64,000 nt of DNA from Rhizobium sp. L51/94 (GTDB lineage Bacteria > Pseudomonadota > Alphaproteobacteria > Rhizobiales > Rhizobiaceae), in the NCBI RefSeq assembly GCF_019355555.1, contig NZ_CP072144.1:124001-188000 (forward strand), given 5' to 3'. Positions 34,417-43,470 of the stretch are shown here, one piece after another. Under the pieces are notes generated by a model. The model was not told the DNA's origin and did no database searches. It worked only from the letters and a program-made list of their open reading frames with translations. How positions within the stretch are numbered: position 1 is the stretch's first letter; each line of letters opens with the position of its first letter. The position numbers and the translations under genes were made by a program.

Positions 34417-35184
34417 ATGACGAAACAATGCCAAGGCTGCAACGATGGCCAAAAGTTTCCCTTTGATTTCTCGATGGCATTGCAGCCGATCGTCAATATC
34501 ACGGATGGAACCGTCTACGCCCACGAAGCATTGGTGCGCGGCGTCAACGGCGAGGGAGCAGCCACTGTCCTTTCCTCGGTGGACGCCGAAACCCGCTATG
34601 CGTTCGACCAGCAGTGCAGGGTGAAGGCTATCGAGCTGGCAGCGAAAGTGTTCCCGCAGCAGAACCGGCCGCGCCTGTCCATCAACTTCATGCCGAACGC
34701 CGTCTACGAGCCACGCGCCTGCATCCGGTTGACATTGGCAACTGCTTTGAAAACCGGGTTCCCGGCAGACCACATCATTTTCGAGTTCACCGAAGTCGAG
34801 GAACTCGACACCAAGCACATCCTCGGCATCCTCGAGACCTACCGCGAAATCGGCTTCAAGACGGCGGTCGACGATTTCGGCGCAGGTCACGCCGGCCTGG
34901 GCCTACTATCGAAATTCCAGCCCGATATCGTCAAGCTGGACATGGAACTGGTTCGGAATATCGACAGCCATAAAGCCAAGCAGACTATCGTTCGCCACAC
35001 CGTTGCGATGCTGAAGGATATGGGCATAACTCCCCTCTGCGAAGGCATCGAAACCCGTGCCGAACAGACGGTGCTGGAGGATCTAGGTGTCGAGCTGATG
35101 CAGGGATACCTGTTTTCCAAGCCGGTCTTCGAGGCTGTAGCAGGTGAAATTCACGGTCTCGGCGGAAGATCAATCGAGACCTGA
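34417..35184 (+). CDS. EAL-domain cyclic-di-GMP phosphodiesterase
   Basis: A 255-aa stand-alone EAL protein. EAL at E37-L39, N90 (LSIN), E123 (FEFTE), D152/D153 (DDFGAG), K173 (VKLD), E209 (CEGIET) and Q229 (LMQGY) are present, so it should be catalytically competent. Two N-terminal cysteines (CQGC, residues 5-8) could be redox- or metal-sensitive. No sensor domain; it lies 101 bp downstream of the hybrid kinase and may be its functional output, as c-di-GMP turnover is often kinase-linked. Confidence 0.88.
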   Translation: MTKQCQGCNDGQKFPFDFSMALQPIVNITDGTVYAHEALVRGVNGEGAATVLSSVDAETRYAFDQQCRVKAIELAAKVFPQQNRPRLSINFMPNAVYEPRACIRLTLATALKTGFPADHIIFEFTEVEELDTKHILGILETYREIGFKTAVDDFGAGHAGLGLLSKFQPDIVKLDMELVRNIDSHKAKQTIVRHTVAMLKDMGITPLCEGIETRAEQTVLEDLGVELMQGYLFSKPVFEAVAGEIHGLGGRSIET

Positions 35185-35201
35185 ATTTCACCCTGAAGAG
35201 G

Positions 35202-35807
35202 TCAGGCGGACCCGAGCCCTTTCGTCAGGAGCACTGCCCTTATCTTGGAAATCGCTGCCTCCCGATCCGTTCCATAGGGGATCAAGCCCTTCAGCCGTCC
35301 ATCGGCGCCAATCATCAGCATAGTGATGGTGTGGCTCATATGGTAGCTGCCATCCTCGCTCGGCACTTTTTCAGCGCGGATCATCCATCCGTCCATGACC
35401 TTGCGCATTTCCTCAGGCCTGCCGGTCACACCGACAATGCGATCGCCGAAAGCGGAGACATAATCGTGCATGATGGCTGGCGTGTCGCGCTCCGGATCGA
35501 CAGAGAAGAAGTAGGCGGCAAGCTCCTTGCCCTCGGGACCCAGCGTCTGGAGCCAGTCCGTGACCTCGAGGAGCATCGTCGGGCATATTTCGGGGCAATT
35601 GGTGTATCCGAAATAGACAAGGGCCGGACGGCCGTGGAAAACGCTCTTGTCGACTGGACGCCCGCGATCGTCGATCAACGAAAACGACGCGTCGAAGGGC
35701 CCGCTGCGTGGTTCGGACGCGTAAAGCCAGACCAGCGAGCCAACGAGGCAGGATACGAACACGCCTGCGGCCATCGACGCGCTTAGCAAAAGGGTGCGTG
35801 GCCTCAT
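35202..35807 (-). CDS. SCO1/SenC-family copper chaperone
   Basis: A 201-aa membrane-anchored thioredoxin-fold protein for copper delivery to cytochrome oxidase. The N-terminal helix (about 5-29) anchors it; the copper motif C71-P-E-I-C75 lies in YTNCPEICPT and a distal histidine (H156 or H159, SYHMSHT) completes the site. ATG 35807 overlaps the preceding stop (ATGA). Last gene of the copper operon. Confidence 0.9.
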   Translation of the reverse strand: MRPRTLLLSASMAAGVFVSCLVGSLVWLYASEPRSGPFDASFSLIDDRGRPVDKSVFHGRPALVYFGYTNCPEICPTMLLEVTDWLQTLGPEGKELAAYFFSVDPERDTPAIMHDYVSAFGDRIVGVTGRPEEMRKVMDGWMIRAEKVPSEDGSYHMSHTITMLMIGADGRLKGLIPYGTDREAAISKIRAVLLTKGLGSA

Positions 35808-36739
35808 TTTGAATGCCCCGCGTGATCGGTATGCCCACTGGCAGCCTTATCCAGCATCACTGTTCCAACGAAGCTCGCAAACAGCGCAACCGTCGTTGGA
35901 TCGAGTGAATGCTCAGCCGTCGCCAGCTGGCCGGTCAGCGCCTTGGCGTCCGCCGCATCGACGCCCAACGTTTGAAGCACTGCCGGGTCCTTCAGACTGT
36001 CGCCGCTGCAGAGCAGCGCTTCGAACCCATGCGGACCTTTCCTCAGCAACACCCTGCCGCCACGCCCATCCTGCTGCCAGGCGGCAATGGCCCAGTCGTT
36101 CCGGACAATGATGGGGTCCGTCGTCAACGGCTTCTCTGGCGTCTCGAACTGCTTGCGCATCGTCTGCCGGATCTCCTGCTTCGGATCCATCGACATGCCC
36201 GGCATATCCATTCCGCCCATATCCGTCTTTCCCATGTCCATGCCAGGCATGGCGTGATCGTCCCCAGCCTGTTCGGCACCAGCAGCCGGGGCGCTCATGT
36301 CACCGCCCGCACTGCCGACGGCAAAGGCGACCTCGACAGCGCCCGCCTTGGCGAAAGTCAGCGTCGCGGTGATTGTTTCGCCGCGCTTGAAGGGTTCACG
36401 GACATCCATGAACATCAGGTGGTAGGCGCCCGGCTTGAACAGGATGGTCTTCCCGGCCGGGATCTCGATGCCATCGCGCAGCTCGCGCATGATCATGATT
36501 CCATTGTCGATACTCATCTGGTGCAGCTGGACGCTGCTGGCACGGGGGGCGGTCACCGAAACCAGGGTGTCGCTTTGCGGGCCGGTATTGGTGATCGCGA
36601 GATAGCCGCCTCCGACCGTTGCGCCCGGCAGCATGGCGCGTGCCTGGGCGTTGTCGATCCTGATTGTCCCGGCCGCAAAGCCCGGAGTCGAAAACATCGC
36701 CGCCAAGGCGAAGAGAGCGGCTGCGATTGTTCTGTTCAT
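35804..36739 (-). CDS. PCu(A)C copper chaperone fused to a copper-uptake-associated domain
   Basis: A 311-aa periplasmic protein. Signal peptide 1-23. A PCu(A)C domain (about 24-142) has the Cu(I) site H73-x-M75 and H107-x-M109. A Met-rich linker at 162-184 (seven Met in MPGMDMG/MGGMDMPGMSM-type repeats) follows. A second domain (about 188-300) resembles proteins named copper uptake system-associated, and the tail is His-rich (GHTDHAGHS). The fusion and linker suggest two copper sites in one chaperone. ATG 36739 overlaps the upstream stop. Confidence 0.85.
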   Translation of the reverse strand: MNRTIAAALFALAAMFSTPGFAAGTIRIDNAQARAMLPGATVGGGYLAITNTGPQSDTLVSVTAPRASSVQLHQMSIDNGIMIMRELRDGIEIPAGKTILFKPGAYHLMFMDVREPFKRGETITATLTFAKAGAVEVAFAVGSAGGDMSAPAAGAEQAGDDHAMPGMDMGKTDMGGMDMPGMSMDPKQEIRQTMRKQFETPEKPLTTDPIIVRNDWAIAAWQQDGRGGRVLLRKGPHGFEALLCSGDSLKDPAVLQTLGVDAADAKALTGQLATAEHSLDPTTVALFASFVGTVMLDKAASGHTDHAGHSK

Positions 36740-38124
36740 GACGAAACTCCCGACTGGAAGACCCGGCTTATGGCGGGAATGAAGCGGATGACGACCTGGT
36801 CGATGACAACCATGGCAACGATGGCAAGGCCGGTCAGGGGGAAGAGGACGCCGAAGACGATGGCGATCAGCCAGAGGCCGAGATACACTGATTTGTCCTG
36901 TGGCATCGGTGGCACGCCGAGACGCCCTGCCGGTCGCCGCTTCCACCCCATGGCGACGCCGGTGACGCAGGAAAGGACGATCGCAATGCAGGTCGCCAGC
37001 ATCACGAGCTGGTTGAACAATCCCCATTGCTGGCCCTGGTGGAGGTTGATGCCCCACTCGATCGCGCGGCCCAGCGCCGGGTACTGGTCGTAGGAGAGAT
37101 CGACGAGCGGCTTTCCCGAATACTGGTCGATGTGGACTGTACGTTCCTTGCCGAGATCGCCGAAATAGTGGCTTGCCGTATAGACGCCGGTGTCGGTCGA
37201 AGGAATGGCGAGGTCGGCACCCCGAACCATCCCCAGCTCGTGCATGATCTCCACAGCCCTGTCGAGGCCGATGGGTTTCACAGCCTGGGCTGCGGCGATG
37301 TCGGAGAGCGGAACAGGTGCGTTTTCAACGACCCATCCGGCCCGCGCGACGACATCCTGCGTCACCTTGGTCGAGACCGGAACGTTGTCCCAGAGCGCTG
37401 CCGGCGCGCCAAGGTCATGGGCGGTCAGCCAGGCGTTGACATTGGCGCCCCAGTAGCCGGACCAGGGCAGGCCGCTGAAGGCGAGGAAGAAAATGACGAT
37501 GCCGGCGATGGCCCCGGTGACAGCATGAAGGTCGCGCCAGAAAACCCGCCGCGACGGTGTCCCACGGACTGTCAGGACACCGCCCGTCTGTTGTCGGGGC
37601 CACCAGAGGTAAATGCCGGTGACGACCAGCACCAGCGCAAAACCGGCGACGATCTCGATGATCCGGTTGGTCCATTCTCCGAAATATTCGAGGCTGTGGA
37701 TCCGCTTGACGACCCAACCGAACTCCTCCTTGGAATTGACCGTGCCGAGCACAGCACCGTTGTGCGGATTGACGTAGACGATGGTAGACACGCCGTCCTT
37801 TGCAACGGTGACCTCGGCGGAGCGGGTCGCAGATGCAGCCTCCCGGTAGCTGGTCACTTTGGCGCCCGGAATACTCCCGACCGCGACATCGACGATCTGC
37901 TGCGGCGACTGCATCGGCCCCAAATCGCTGACGATATGGCGATGCGCGTAGAACGTATCGGCGATCTCATCCTTGAAAAGGTAGAGCGATCCGGTGATCG
38001 CCAGATTGAGCATGAACGGGATGACCAGCAGGCCGGCGAAAAAATGCCAGCGCCAGATGGCCCGGTAGAGCGAAACATGGGTAGTAGACGGAGCCGACGG
38101 GTCGGCCGCTGCAAAAGCAGACAT
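36736..38124 (-). CDS. PepSY-domain inner-membrane protein
   Basis: A 462-aa PepSY-associated TM protein. Four main transmembrane segments: about 27-48 (FFAGLLVIPFMLNLAITGSL), 155-175, 210-228, and the last ones at 375-445. A PepSY repeat lies at about 70-130. Members of this family accompany iron-siderophore or copper uptake and may be reductases. In this operon a role in copper reduction or import is likely. Its stop overlaps the PCu(A)C start. Confidence 0.83.
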   Translation of the reverse strand: MSAFAAADPSAPSTTHVSLYRAIWRWHFFAGLLVIPFMLNLAITGSLYLFKDEIADTFYAHRHIVSDLGPMQSPQQIVDVAVGSIPGAKVTSYREAASATRSAEVTVAKDGVSTIVYVNPHNGAVLGTVNSKEEFGWVVKRIHSLEYFGEWTNRIIEIVAGFALVLVVTGIYLWWPRQQTGGVLTVRGTPSRRVFWRDLHAVTGAIAGIVIFFLAFSGLPWSGYWGANVNAWLTAHDLGAPAALWDNVPVSTKVTQDVVARAGWVVENAPVPLSDIAAAQAVKPIGLDRAVEIMHELGMVRGADLAIPSTDTGVYTASHYFGDLGKERTVHIDQYSGKPLVDLSYDQYPALGRAIEWGINLHQGQQWGLFNQLVMLATCIAIVLSCVTGVAMGWKRRPAGRLGVPPMPQDKSVYLGLWLIAIVFGVLFPLTGLAIVAMVVIDQVVIRFIPAISRVFQSGVSS

Positions 38125-38351
38125 GGAATTCCCCCTGGGGATCGCGACGACGCAGATGATCTCGTGCGGGGGAGGAAATGACCGTTGAGGTCATCGCCTT
38201 GTGCAGCCCCGCTGCGGCGTCCGGAACGAGCAGTCCGATACGCGACAGGCAACCTGCAAATGGCATTCTCCCGCAGCCTTGCGGGCTCTCCGCCCACGAT
38301 CATACGGCCGCCGTTGACAGAACGCGTCACGGCTCAGGCCGCAACGCAGGC
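38125..38351. other. Gap inside the copper operon
   Basis: 227 bp without a supported gene. It holds a hairpin CCCGCA-GCCT-TGCGGG near 38263-38278 and no U-run. A processing site or internal promoter may lie here. Confidence 0.3.
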
Positions 38352-38756
38352 TCAGGCAACGATCGACAGAAGTGGTGGGGCGCGGGGGCCGCTGTTCGGA
38401 GGATAGAGCCGGCGGTGAAAGGCGACCGAGAGAGGCGCCGCCAGGCGGGCGAAGACGAAGGGGAGGTGGCCGTAGTCGAAAACGGGTGCTGCCGGCAGAA
38501 GTGCGGCCGGAGCGGTCTGGCAAAGGTAGCATCCGGGAATATGGACTTCGCCATGCGCCTTGCCGTCTGCGTCGCGATAGGTGATGCAGAAGATCGGCAA
38601 GGTGCCATCGGGCAGGCGGTACTGGGCGAGTTCTGCCGGGGTCAGTTGATCGGGGCTTGAAATGGCTGGCTGCGCACCGAAGCCGACAAACACGACAGCC
38701 AGCGCGCACAGCAGGCGCACCGTCCATTGCCTTATGTCGGAAGAAACCGTCCTCAT
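38352..38756 (-). CDS. Small secreted protein with CxxC (DUF2946-like)
   Basis: A 134-aa protein with a signal peptide (about 10-38) and a mature part bearing IFCITY and GCYLC (CxxC). The pattern and the copper context match DUF2946-type proteins often found next to PepSY, SCO1 or TonB copper genes. ATG 38756 is chosen; a GTG at 38768 is possible. The likely role is metal binding in the periplasm, inferred from context. Confidence 0.68.
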   Translation of the reverse strand: MRTVSSDIRQWTVRLLCALAVVFVGFGAQPAISSPDQLTPAELAQYRLPDGTLPIFCITYRDADGKAHGEVHIPGCYLCQTAPAALLPAAPVFDYGHLPFVFARLAAPLSVAFHRRLYPPNSGPRAPPLLSIVA

Positions 38757-38904
38757 ATCGCCCACCACATCGACCGTAACGGTGGTACGTCATTACGCTG
38801 GCGAGCTCAATGCGGCAAATTGCACAGATCGGCTCGTGGACGGCAGCACCTCAGCATACCGACAGCCGCGCACATTTCTGCGCGCGGCTGCATTTACGGC
38901 TGGC

Positions 38905-39327
38905 TTACTGGACCGGAGGACGGACTGGCTGGGCGGCAGGACCGTTGAGGCGATCCATCAACTGCATCAGCGTGTCCGAGCAGACCTTCATCGGTTCGTC
39001 ATCAGCGCATTTCACGTCGATCCGGGTATCACCGTGGTCGATATGGAAGTGCGCAGCCTTGGACGGCGGTGGTGGCGGGGGTGGGCGGTGGCCGCGAGGT
39101 CCCATGTCGCCATCCGGTCCGCCGGGAGGAGGACCCATGCGATCCGGGCCGCCATCAGGGCCACCAGGACCACCGCGCATTGGAGGCACAGGCGGCGGCG
39201 GGGGTGGTGCGCCGGGATCGACGACAGGTGCGGGGCCGCCGGGCGGAGGCGGGGCCGGTGGCTGCTGGGCGAAGGCGGTTCCTGCCAGGGCAGCGAACGC
39301 GATTGCAGACAGAATATATTTTCTCAT
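38905..39327 (-). CDS. Secreted proline/glycine-rich protein of unknown function
   Basis: A 140-aa protein. Signal peptide MRKYILSAIAFAALAGTAFA, then a Pro/Gly/Asp low-complexity segment (about 21-92), and a short folded-looking C-terminus with one cysteine pair (C108 and C116 approx., VKCADDEPMKVCSD). ATG 39327 starts the signal peptide directly. It sits in the copper operon between an OB-fold protein and the DUF2946-like protein. The low-complexity run explains many spurious frames opposite it. Confidence 0.72.
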   Translation of the reverse strand: MRKYILSAIAFAALAGTAFAQQPPAPPPPGGPAPVVDPGAPPPPPPVPPMRGGPGGPDGGPDRMGPPPGGPDGDMGPRGHRPPPPPPPSKAAHFHIDHGDTRIDVKCADDEPMKVCSDTLMQLMDRLNGPAAQPVRPPVQ

Positions 39328-39380
39328 CGTATCGACTTTCTGTGAGGTTGAGGATGGGTCAATCGGGATTGCTGGAGTGA

Positions 39381-39872
39381 TCATGGACCCGGTCTGTGGA
39401 TCAGATCGCCGAATGGCCCGTGCGGTGGAGGACCGGGCGCGCGCAGCGCTTCGGTCTTCCCGTCCTTGTCGACCAGGAAGCTCGCATGGACGAAGCCCTG
39501 GTCGAAGCGGCCCTGGACGGTGACCGCTTCATTCTGCTTGACCAAATCGCCACCGTCGCCGGCTGGTCCGGTTTCCACCAGGGCCTTGCCGCTGGTATCC
39601 TGCAGGATGAACTTGTTGCCGTAGATCTCTGTGACAGTGCCCTTGATGGTGACCAGGCTCGAAGCCGGCATCGTCGAAATGGAAATCGGCGTCATCGGGG
39701 CCATTTCCGCCGTCGGACGAACCATCCGCATCGCGCCGGCCCCGCCTGCAGCACCGACTGCAAGCGCAATCGCGATCGCCGGAAAGACGATCCAGTGGCG
39801 GCGGCGCTCATGCGGAGGAACGTGGGCGCCGCCCTTGCCGGGGCGCTCGCTGCTGTCGTGATCAATCGTCAT
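39381..39872 (-). CDS. Membrane-anchored OB-fold-like protein
   Basis: A 163-aa protein: a polar N-terminus (about 1-27), a transmembrane anchor (WIVFPAIAIALAVGAAGGAGA, about 28-47) and an exported domain at 65-140 with beta strands (VTIKGTVTEIYGNKFILQD) like small bacterial OB folds. A Pro-rich tail ends it. ATG 39872 has AGGAG. First gene of the copper operon, divergent from an OmpR-type regulator gene, so likely its direct target. Confidence 0.7.
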   Translation of the reverse strand: MTIDHDSSERPGKGGAHVPPHERRRHWIVFPAIAIALAVGAAGGAGAMRMVRPTAEMAPMTPISISTMPASSLVTIKGTVTEIYGNKFILQDTSGKALVETGPAGDGGDLVKQNEAVTVQGRFDQGFVHASFLVDKDGKTEALRAPGPPPHGPFGDLIHRPGP

Positions 39873-39929
39873 CTTGGTGCTCCTTTGTGAGTGACAACCG
39901 CAATCTAGGCCCCATGTGCCATCACACGG

Positions 39930-39959
39930 CTGAACCTCGCGGTTCAGATTCAGTTCAGG
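39930..39959. promoter_or_regulatory. Candidate OmpR-type operator with TTCAG repeats
   Basis: A perfect inverted repeat CTGAACC-TCGC-GGTTCAG (39930-39947) is followed by TTCAG at 39949 and 39954. TTCAG at 39943 and 39954 form a direct repeat with 11-bp period (TTCAG-N6-TTCAG), as OmpR/PhoB-family regulators usually bind. It is in the spacer between the copper operon and the two-component genes. Confidence 0.6.
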
Positions 39960-40006
39960 CAATTTCGCTAGGACTGGGCGATCATTTTGCAGCCGAAAGT
40001 CACCTC

Positions 40007-40675
40007 ATGCGCGTACTGCTCGTTGAAGACGACGACGACCTCAGCGGCCGCATCGCTGCGGCCCTCAGGTCAGAAAATTTCGTGGTGGATATTGCCCGCA
40101 ACGGCGAAGATGCCTTGCATGCCGGCCTGACCGAGATGTTCGACGTCGCAGTCCTCGACCTCGGGCTGCCAAAGATCGATGGCGTGACGGTTCTCAAGGG
40201 ATGGCGGGAGAGCGAACGCAATCTTCCCGTCCTCGTGCTTACCGCCCGTGACGGATGGCCGGACAAGGTTTCGAGCTTCAAGGCGGGGGCGGACGACTTT
40301 CTAGGCAAGCCCTTCAAGATCGAGGAGCTCGTGCTGAGGCTTCGCGCCCTCGTCAGGCGTTCTACAGGTCACGCCGCCTCGCGCGTCAGCTGTGGCGGCC
40401 TCGTCTTCGATGCCCAGCTCGGCACGTTCGAACTAGATGGCCTGCCTCTGAAGCTCACGGCGCTGGAATGGCGGGTGCTTTCCTGCCTGATGCTGCGCAA
40501 GGAGACGGTTGTCGACCGGCGGGAACTGAACGAACGGGTCTATGACGGGGATGCCGAGGTGGATTCGAACTCCATCGAGGTCATCATCGGCAGGCTGCGC
40601 AAGAAGCTCGGGCCAGACCTCATCGAGACGGTGCGTGGGCGGGGCTATATGCTGACTGCCGCGTCGATGCCATGA
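40007..40675 (+). CDS. OmpR/PhoB-family response regulator
   Basis: A 222-aa regulator: receiver about 1-115 (MRVLLVEDDDDL, phospho-Asp in VLDLGLP, Lys in GKPFK) and winged-helix DNA-binding domain about 125-218 (LTALEWRVLSCL, VDSNSIEVIIGRLRKKL). ATG 40007 begins the receiver. It overlaps the kinase gene by four bases and diverges from the copper operon. Confidence 0.92.
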   Translation: MRVLLVEDDDDLSGRIAAALRSENFVVDIARNGEDALHAGLTEMFDVAVLDLGLPKIDGVTVLKGWRESERNLPVLVLTARDGWPDKVSSFKAGADDFLGKPFKIEELVLRLRALVRRSTGHAASRVSCGGLVFDAQLGTFELDGLPLKLTALEWRVLSCLMLRKETVVDRRELNERVYDGDAEVDSNSIEVIIGRLRKKLGPDLIETVRGRGYMLTAASMP

Positions 40676-42039
40676 AGCTATTTTTCCCCGCGCGACCGAA
40701 ATCGATAGCCGGCAGACTGCTGATATTTTCGGGCATCTTCGTGACGCTGGCGCTTGTGGTCGCGTCCGCAATCCTGTGGCTGGCACTGAATGCCGTTATA
40801 CGCGAGCAGATCGATCAACGCCTCGACACACAGATCGGCGCGCTCGCCTCCGCAGTGACACACGGGCCGGACGGACGGCTTGAGTTGTCGACCACCCTCG
40901 ATGCGCCGCCATTCGATCGCCCGGGTTCCGGCTGGTACTGGCAGGTGGAGGGCACGGGCCAACGCCTTGCATCGCATTCGCTTCTGAATGGCACGATAGA
41001 TGCGCCGCCCCCGCGCCAGGACTTTCTCCACATGCTGACGGCCATGCCGACACCCGGGGAGGGCAGGCAGAACGGCCGCAAGCTCTATCTTCGCCAGAGC
41101 TCGCGCGATGTCGACGGCGAGATGGTGCTGATCACTGTGACAGCGCCAGAGGGTGCGTTGGTCGATCCCGCCGTGCGCGCGCTTTTCTGGCTGGTGCCCT
41201 GCATGCTGATTTTGGGCGTGGTGCTGCTGGCCGGAACGCTCTGGCAGATCCGCTTTGGCCTGCGCCCGCTGAAGTCCATGGCAGCCGGCATCGACGCGAT
41301 CAACCGCGGGGAGCAGTCGCGGCTTGCGAACGAGACCACCGTCGAACTGGCACCGCTCGCCTCGAAAACCAATGCGCTGATCCAGTCCAACGACGAAAGG
41401 CTGGCGGCCACCCGTATCCAGTTTGCAAACCTCGCGCATGGCCTCAAGACACCGGTCGCAAGCCTTTTGCTGGCGCTCGACGGCCGCAATGATCCCGATG
41501 GGACGCTGCGCGACCTCGCCCTGCGCATAGACAACCGCATCAAGCATCACCTGAGCTCCGCCCGGCGGGTCATGGCGTCATCTGGGACGGTAGCGCGAAC
41601 AGAGGTTGCGAAGTCCCTAGCCGACATCCACGGCGCCATCAGCCTGATCCACGCCGAACGCGGCATCGCGTTCAAGGCGGACGTAACGAACGGGCTAGCT
41701 GTCGCCTGCGAGGAAAGCGATGTCGAGGAAATGCTGGGGAACCTGATGGACAACGCCTTCAAATGGGCATCGTCGCGCGTTACCGCTTTTGCCGTCAGAG
41801 ACGGCGCCTTTGTTCGTATCACCTTCGAGGATGACGGACCCGGTATCCCCCAGGAGCGCATAGAGGCAGTGTTGTTGCCCGGTGTCCGGGAGGACGAGCG
41901 CGTTCCGGGAGACGGCTTCGGGCTGACCATTGTAACTGAAATGGCCGGGCTCTACGGCGGCTCGCTGGTGCTGGAACCGGCGTCGCCGGCCGGCTTGCGG
42001 GCTGTTCTCCGCCTCCCCGCCGCCGTTTACCAGGCGTAG
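40672..42039 (+). CDS. Sensor histidine kinase, partner of the OmpR-type regulator
   Basis: A 455-aa membrane kinase with two transmembrane helices (about 13-38 and 163-188), a periplasmic sensor of about 120 residues, a HAMP region (190-240), the histidine in NLAHGLKTPVA (about 250) and an ATPase domain (about 330-450) with NLMDNAFKWA, DDGPGIP and GDGFGLTI. PhoQ/RstB-like layout. ATG overlaps the regulator stop (ATGA). Signal may be copper or envelope related, from context only. Confidence 0.9.
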   Translation: MKLFFPARPKSIAGRLLIFSGIFVTLALVVASAILWLALNAVIREQIDQRLDTQIGALASAVTHGPDGRLELSTTLDAPPFDRPGSGWYWQVEGTGQRLASHSLLNGTIDAPPPRQDFLHMLTAMPTPGEGRQNGRKLYLRQSSRDVDGEMVLITVTAPEGALVDPAVRALFWLVPCMLILGVVLLAGTLWQIRFGLRPLKSMAAGIDAINRGEQSRLANETTVELAPLASKTNALIQSNDERLAATRIQFANLAHGLKTPVASLLLALDGRNDPDGTLRDLALRIDNRIKHHLSSARRVMASSGTVARTEVAKSLADIHGAISLIHAERGIAFKADVTNGLAVACEESDVEEMLGNLMDNAFKWASSRVTAFAVRDGAFVRITFEDDGPGIPQERIEAVLLPGVREDERVPGDGFGLTIVTEMAGLYGGSLVLEPASPAGLRAVLRLPAAVYQA

Positions 42040-42068
42040 GGGAGACGTTGATCTAAAAGCGAAGAATA

Positions 42069-42707
42069 TCAGCCAAGATTGGGCTGAGTGGCTTTATAGC
42101 TCGGCAGGGCCTGGATTGCCGTCCACCAGTCGCTGAAGCCCGGAACGTCGAAAAGGGCGCTCTTGTCGGGGGTCAGGGAGATGTAGAAGGCTATCGGCGC
42201 GAGGTACAGGTCTGCGAGACTGAGCTCGTTGCCCGCGATGAACGTGTCGCCGGCTCGTGTCGTCATGATGAATTCGAGCACCTTGCGGCCATTCGCGATT
42301 CCCTCTTTGCGGCTGTCTTCATTCTTGCCGCCGACGAAATCCGGAAACAAGTGGTAGGCCGCGACGCCACCGAGAAGCGCTCCGTAGCCGTAGGAATCGA
42401 TGATGCCGACGGCCATGTCCATGCGGGCGCGATCCTTGGCGTTCGCCGGAACAAGCGATTTGCCCGGCAGGACGTCATCGAGATAGCGCGTGATCGCCGC
42501 AGTCTCCAGGATCGTAATGCCGTCATGCTCGAGCACGGGAACCTTGCCGAACGGGTGGCGCTTCAGATGCTCCGGCGACTTTGGCTCTCCCTTCAGGACG
42601 TTGAGCGGGATCTGCTCGAAATCGGTGACGCCCTTTTCCGCGAGAAGCATCTTTACGGTGCGAACGTAGGTGGAGCCGTCGAAGCCCCAAAGCTTGATAT
42701 TGGCCAT
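42069..42707 (-). CDS. Glutathione S-transferase family protein
   Basis: A 212-aa cytosolic GST: thioredoxin-like N-domain (about 1-80, FDGSTYVRTVKMLLAEKG, GKVPVLEHDG, ILETAAITRYL) and alpha-helical C-domain (about 90-205). An active-site serine or cysteine is plausible at S10/T11. ATG 42707 is chosen over an upstream M. Convergent with the sensor kinase gene. Confidence 0.88.
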   Translation of the reverse strand: MANIKLWGFDGSTYVRTVKMLLAEKGVTDFEQIPLNVLKGEPKSPEHLKRHPFGKVPVLEHDGITILETAAITRYLDDVLPGKSLVPANAKDRARMDMAVGIIDSYGYGALLGGVAAYHLFPDFVGGKNEDSRKEGIANGRKVLEFIMTTRAGDTFIAGNELSLADLYLAPIAFYISLTPDKSALFDVPGFSDWWTAIQALPSYKATQPNLG

Positions 42708-42788
42708 ATCTTGTCTTCCTCGTGTGATCTGTCTGCACGATGCAGGCAGCAAGCGAAACTTACTGACGTATTGTGGGCGAGATGGACT

Positions 42789-43373
42789 TCAGTCCGTGGG
42801 ACCGGGTCCGCCACGCGCCAGCATTCGCTGCAGTGTGCGGCGATGCATGTTGAGCAACCTTGCTGACTCCGACATGTTCCCGCCGGTCGCCTCGAAAATG
42901 CTGACGATGTGTTCCCAGCGAACGAGATCCGGTGGCTTCAGCGCCGTATTCGGCTCGCTTGCCGACTTGTCGACAAAGCCCAGCACCTCGAGGATCTCGT
43001 CGGCATCCGCAGGCTTGCTGAGATATTCGGTCGCCCCGAGCTTCACGGCTACCACTGCGGAATGGATATTTCCGTAGCCTGTCAAAACCAGCGTCTTGGT
43101 GTTCTTCGACAGCGTGTTCACCGCTTCGATCACAGTAAGACCGCTTTTTTCACCGATCCTGAGATCTGTGATGACGATGTCGAGATGTCTTTTACCCACG
43201 AGGCCCAATGCATGGTCTACGGTCTCGCACACTTCCACGTCGAAGCCCCGATCCGAGAATGCTTTTCCGAGCCTGTGGCCGAAAACGCTGTCGTCATCGA
43301 CGATGAGGAGGGAGAGGGGCGCGGCGTCACTATTGCCCGACACGCCTTCGAAATTTGCAGCTAGATAACTCAT
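42789..43373 (-). CDS. ActR/RegA-type response regulator
   Basis: A 194-aa two-domain regulator: receiver about 15-135 (LIVDDDSVFG, phospho-Asp in VITDLRIG) and a Fis-type HTH C-terminus (about 155-190, GGNMSESARLLNMHRRTLQRML). This matches the RegA/PrrA/ActR family of redox regulators. No RegB/ActS kinase adjoins it, so it may be a second-copy or divergent member. ATG 43373 is preferred to 43400. Confidence 0.85.
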   Translation of the reverse strand: MSYLAANFEGVSGNSDAAPLSLLIVDDDSVFGHRLGKAFSDRGFDVEVCETVDHALGLVGKRHLDIVITDLRIGEKSGLTVIEAVNTLSKNTKTLVLTGYGNIHSAVVAVKLGATEYLSKPADADEILEVLGFVDKSASEPNTALKPPDLVRWEHIVSIFEATGGNMSESARLLNMHRRTLQRMLARGGPGPTD

Positions 43374-43470
43374 CGCATTCTCCCCCACAGGAATGGGCAT
43401 TGGGCAGAAGATGCCTGCCGGATGATCACGTCACGCATTCAGAAGGGCCGACGGAAGTCGACGTCTACCC

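Noticed and set aside
38905..39380. Plus-strand Arg/Gly-rich frames
   Set aside because: Opposite strand of a Pro/Gly low-complexity secreted protein; no start signals.
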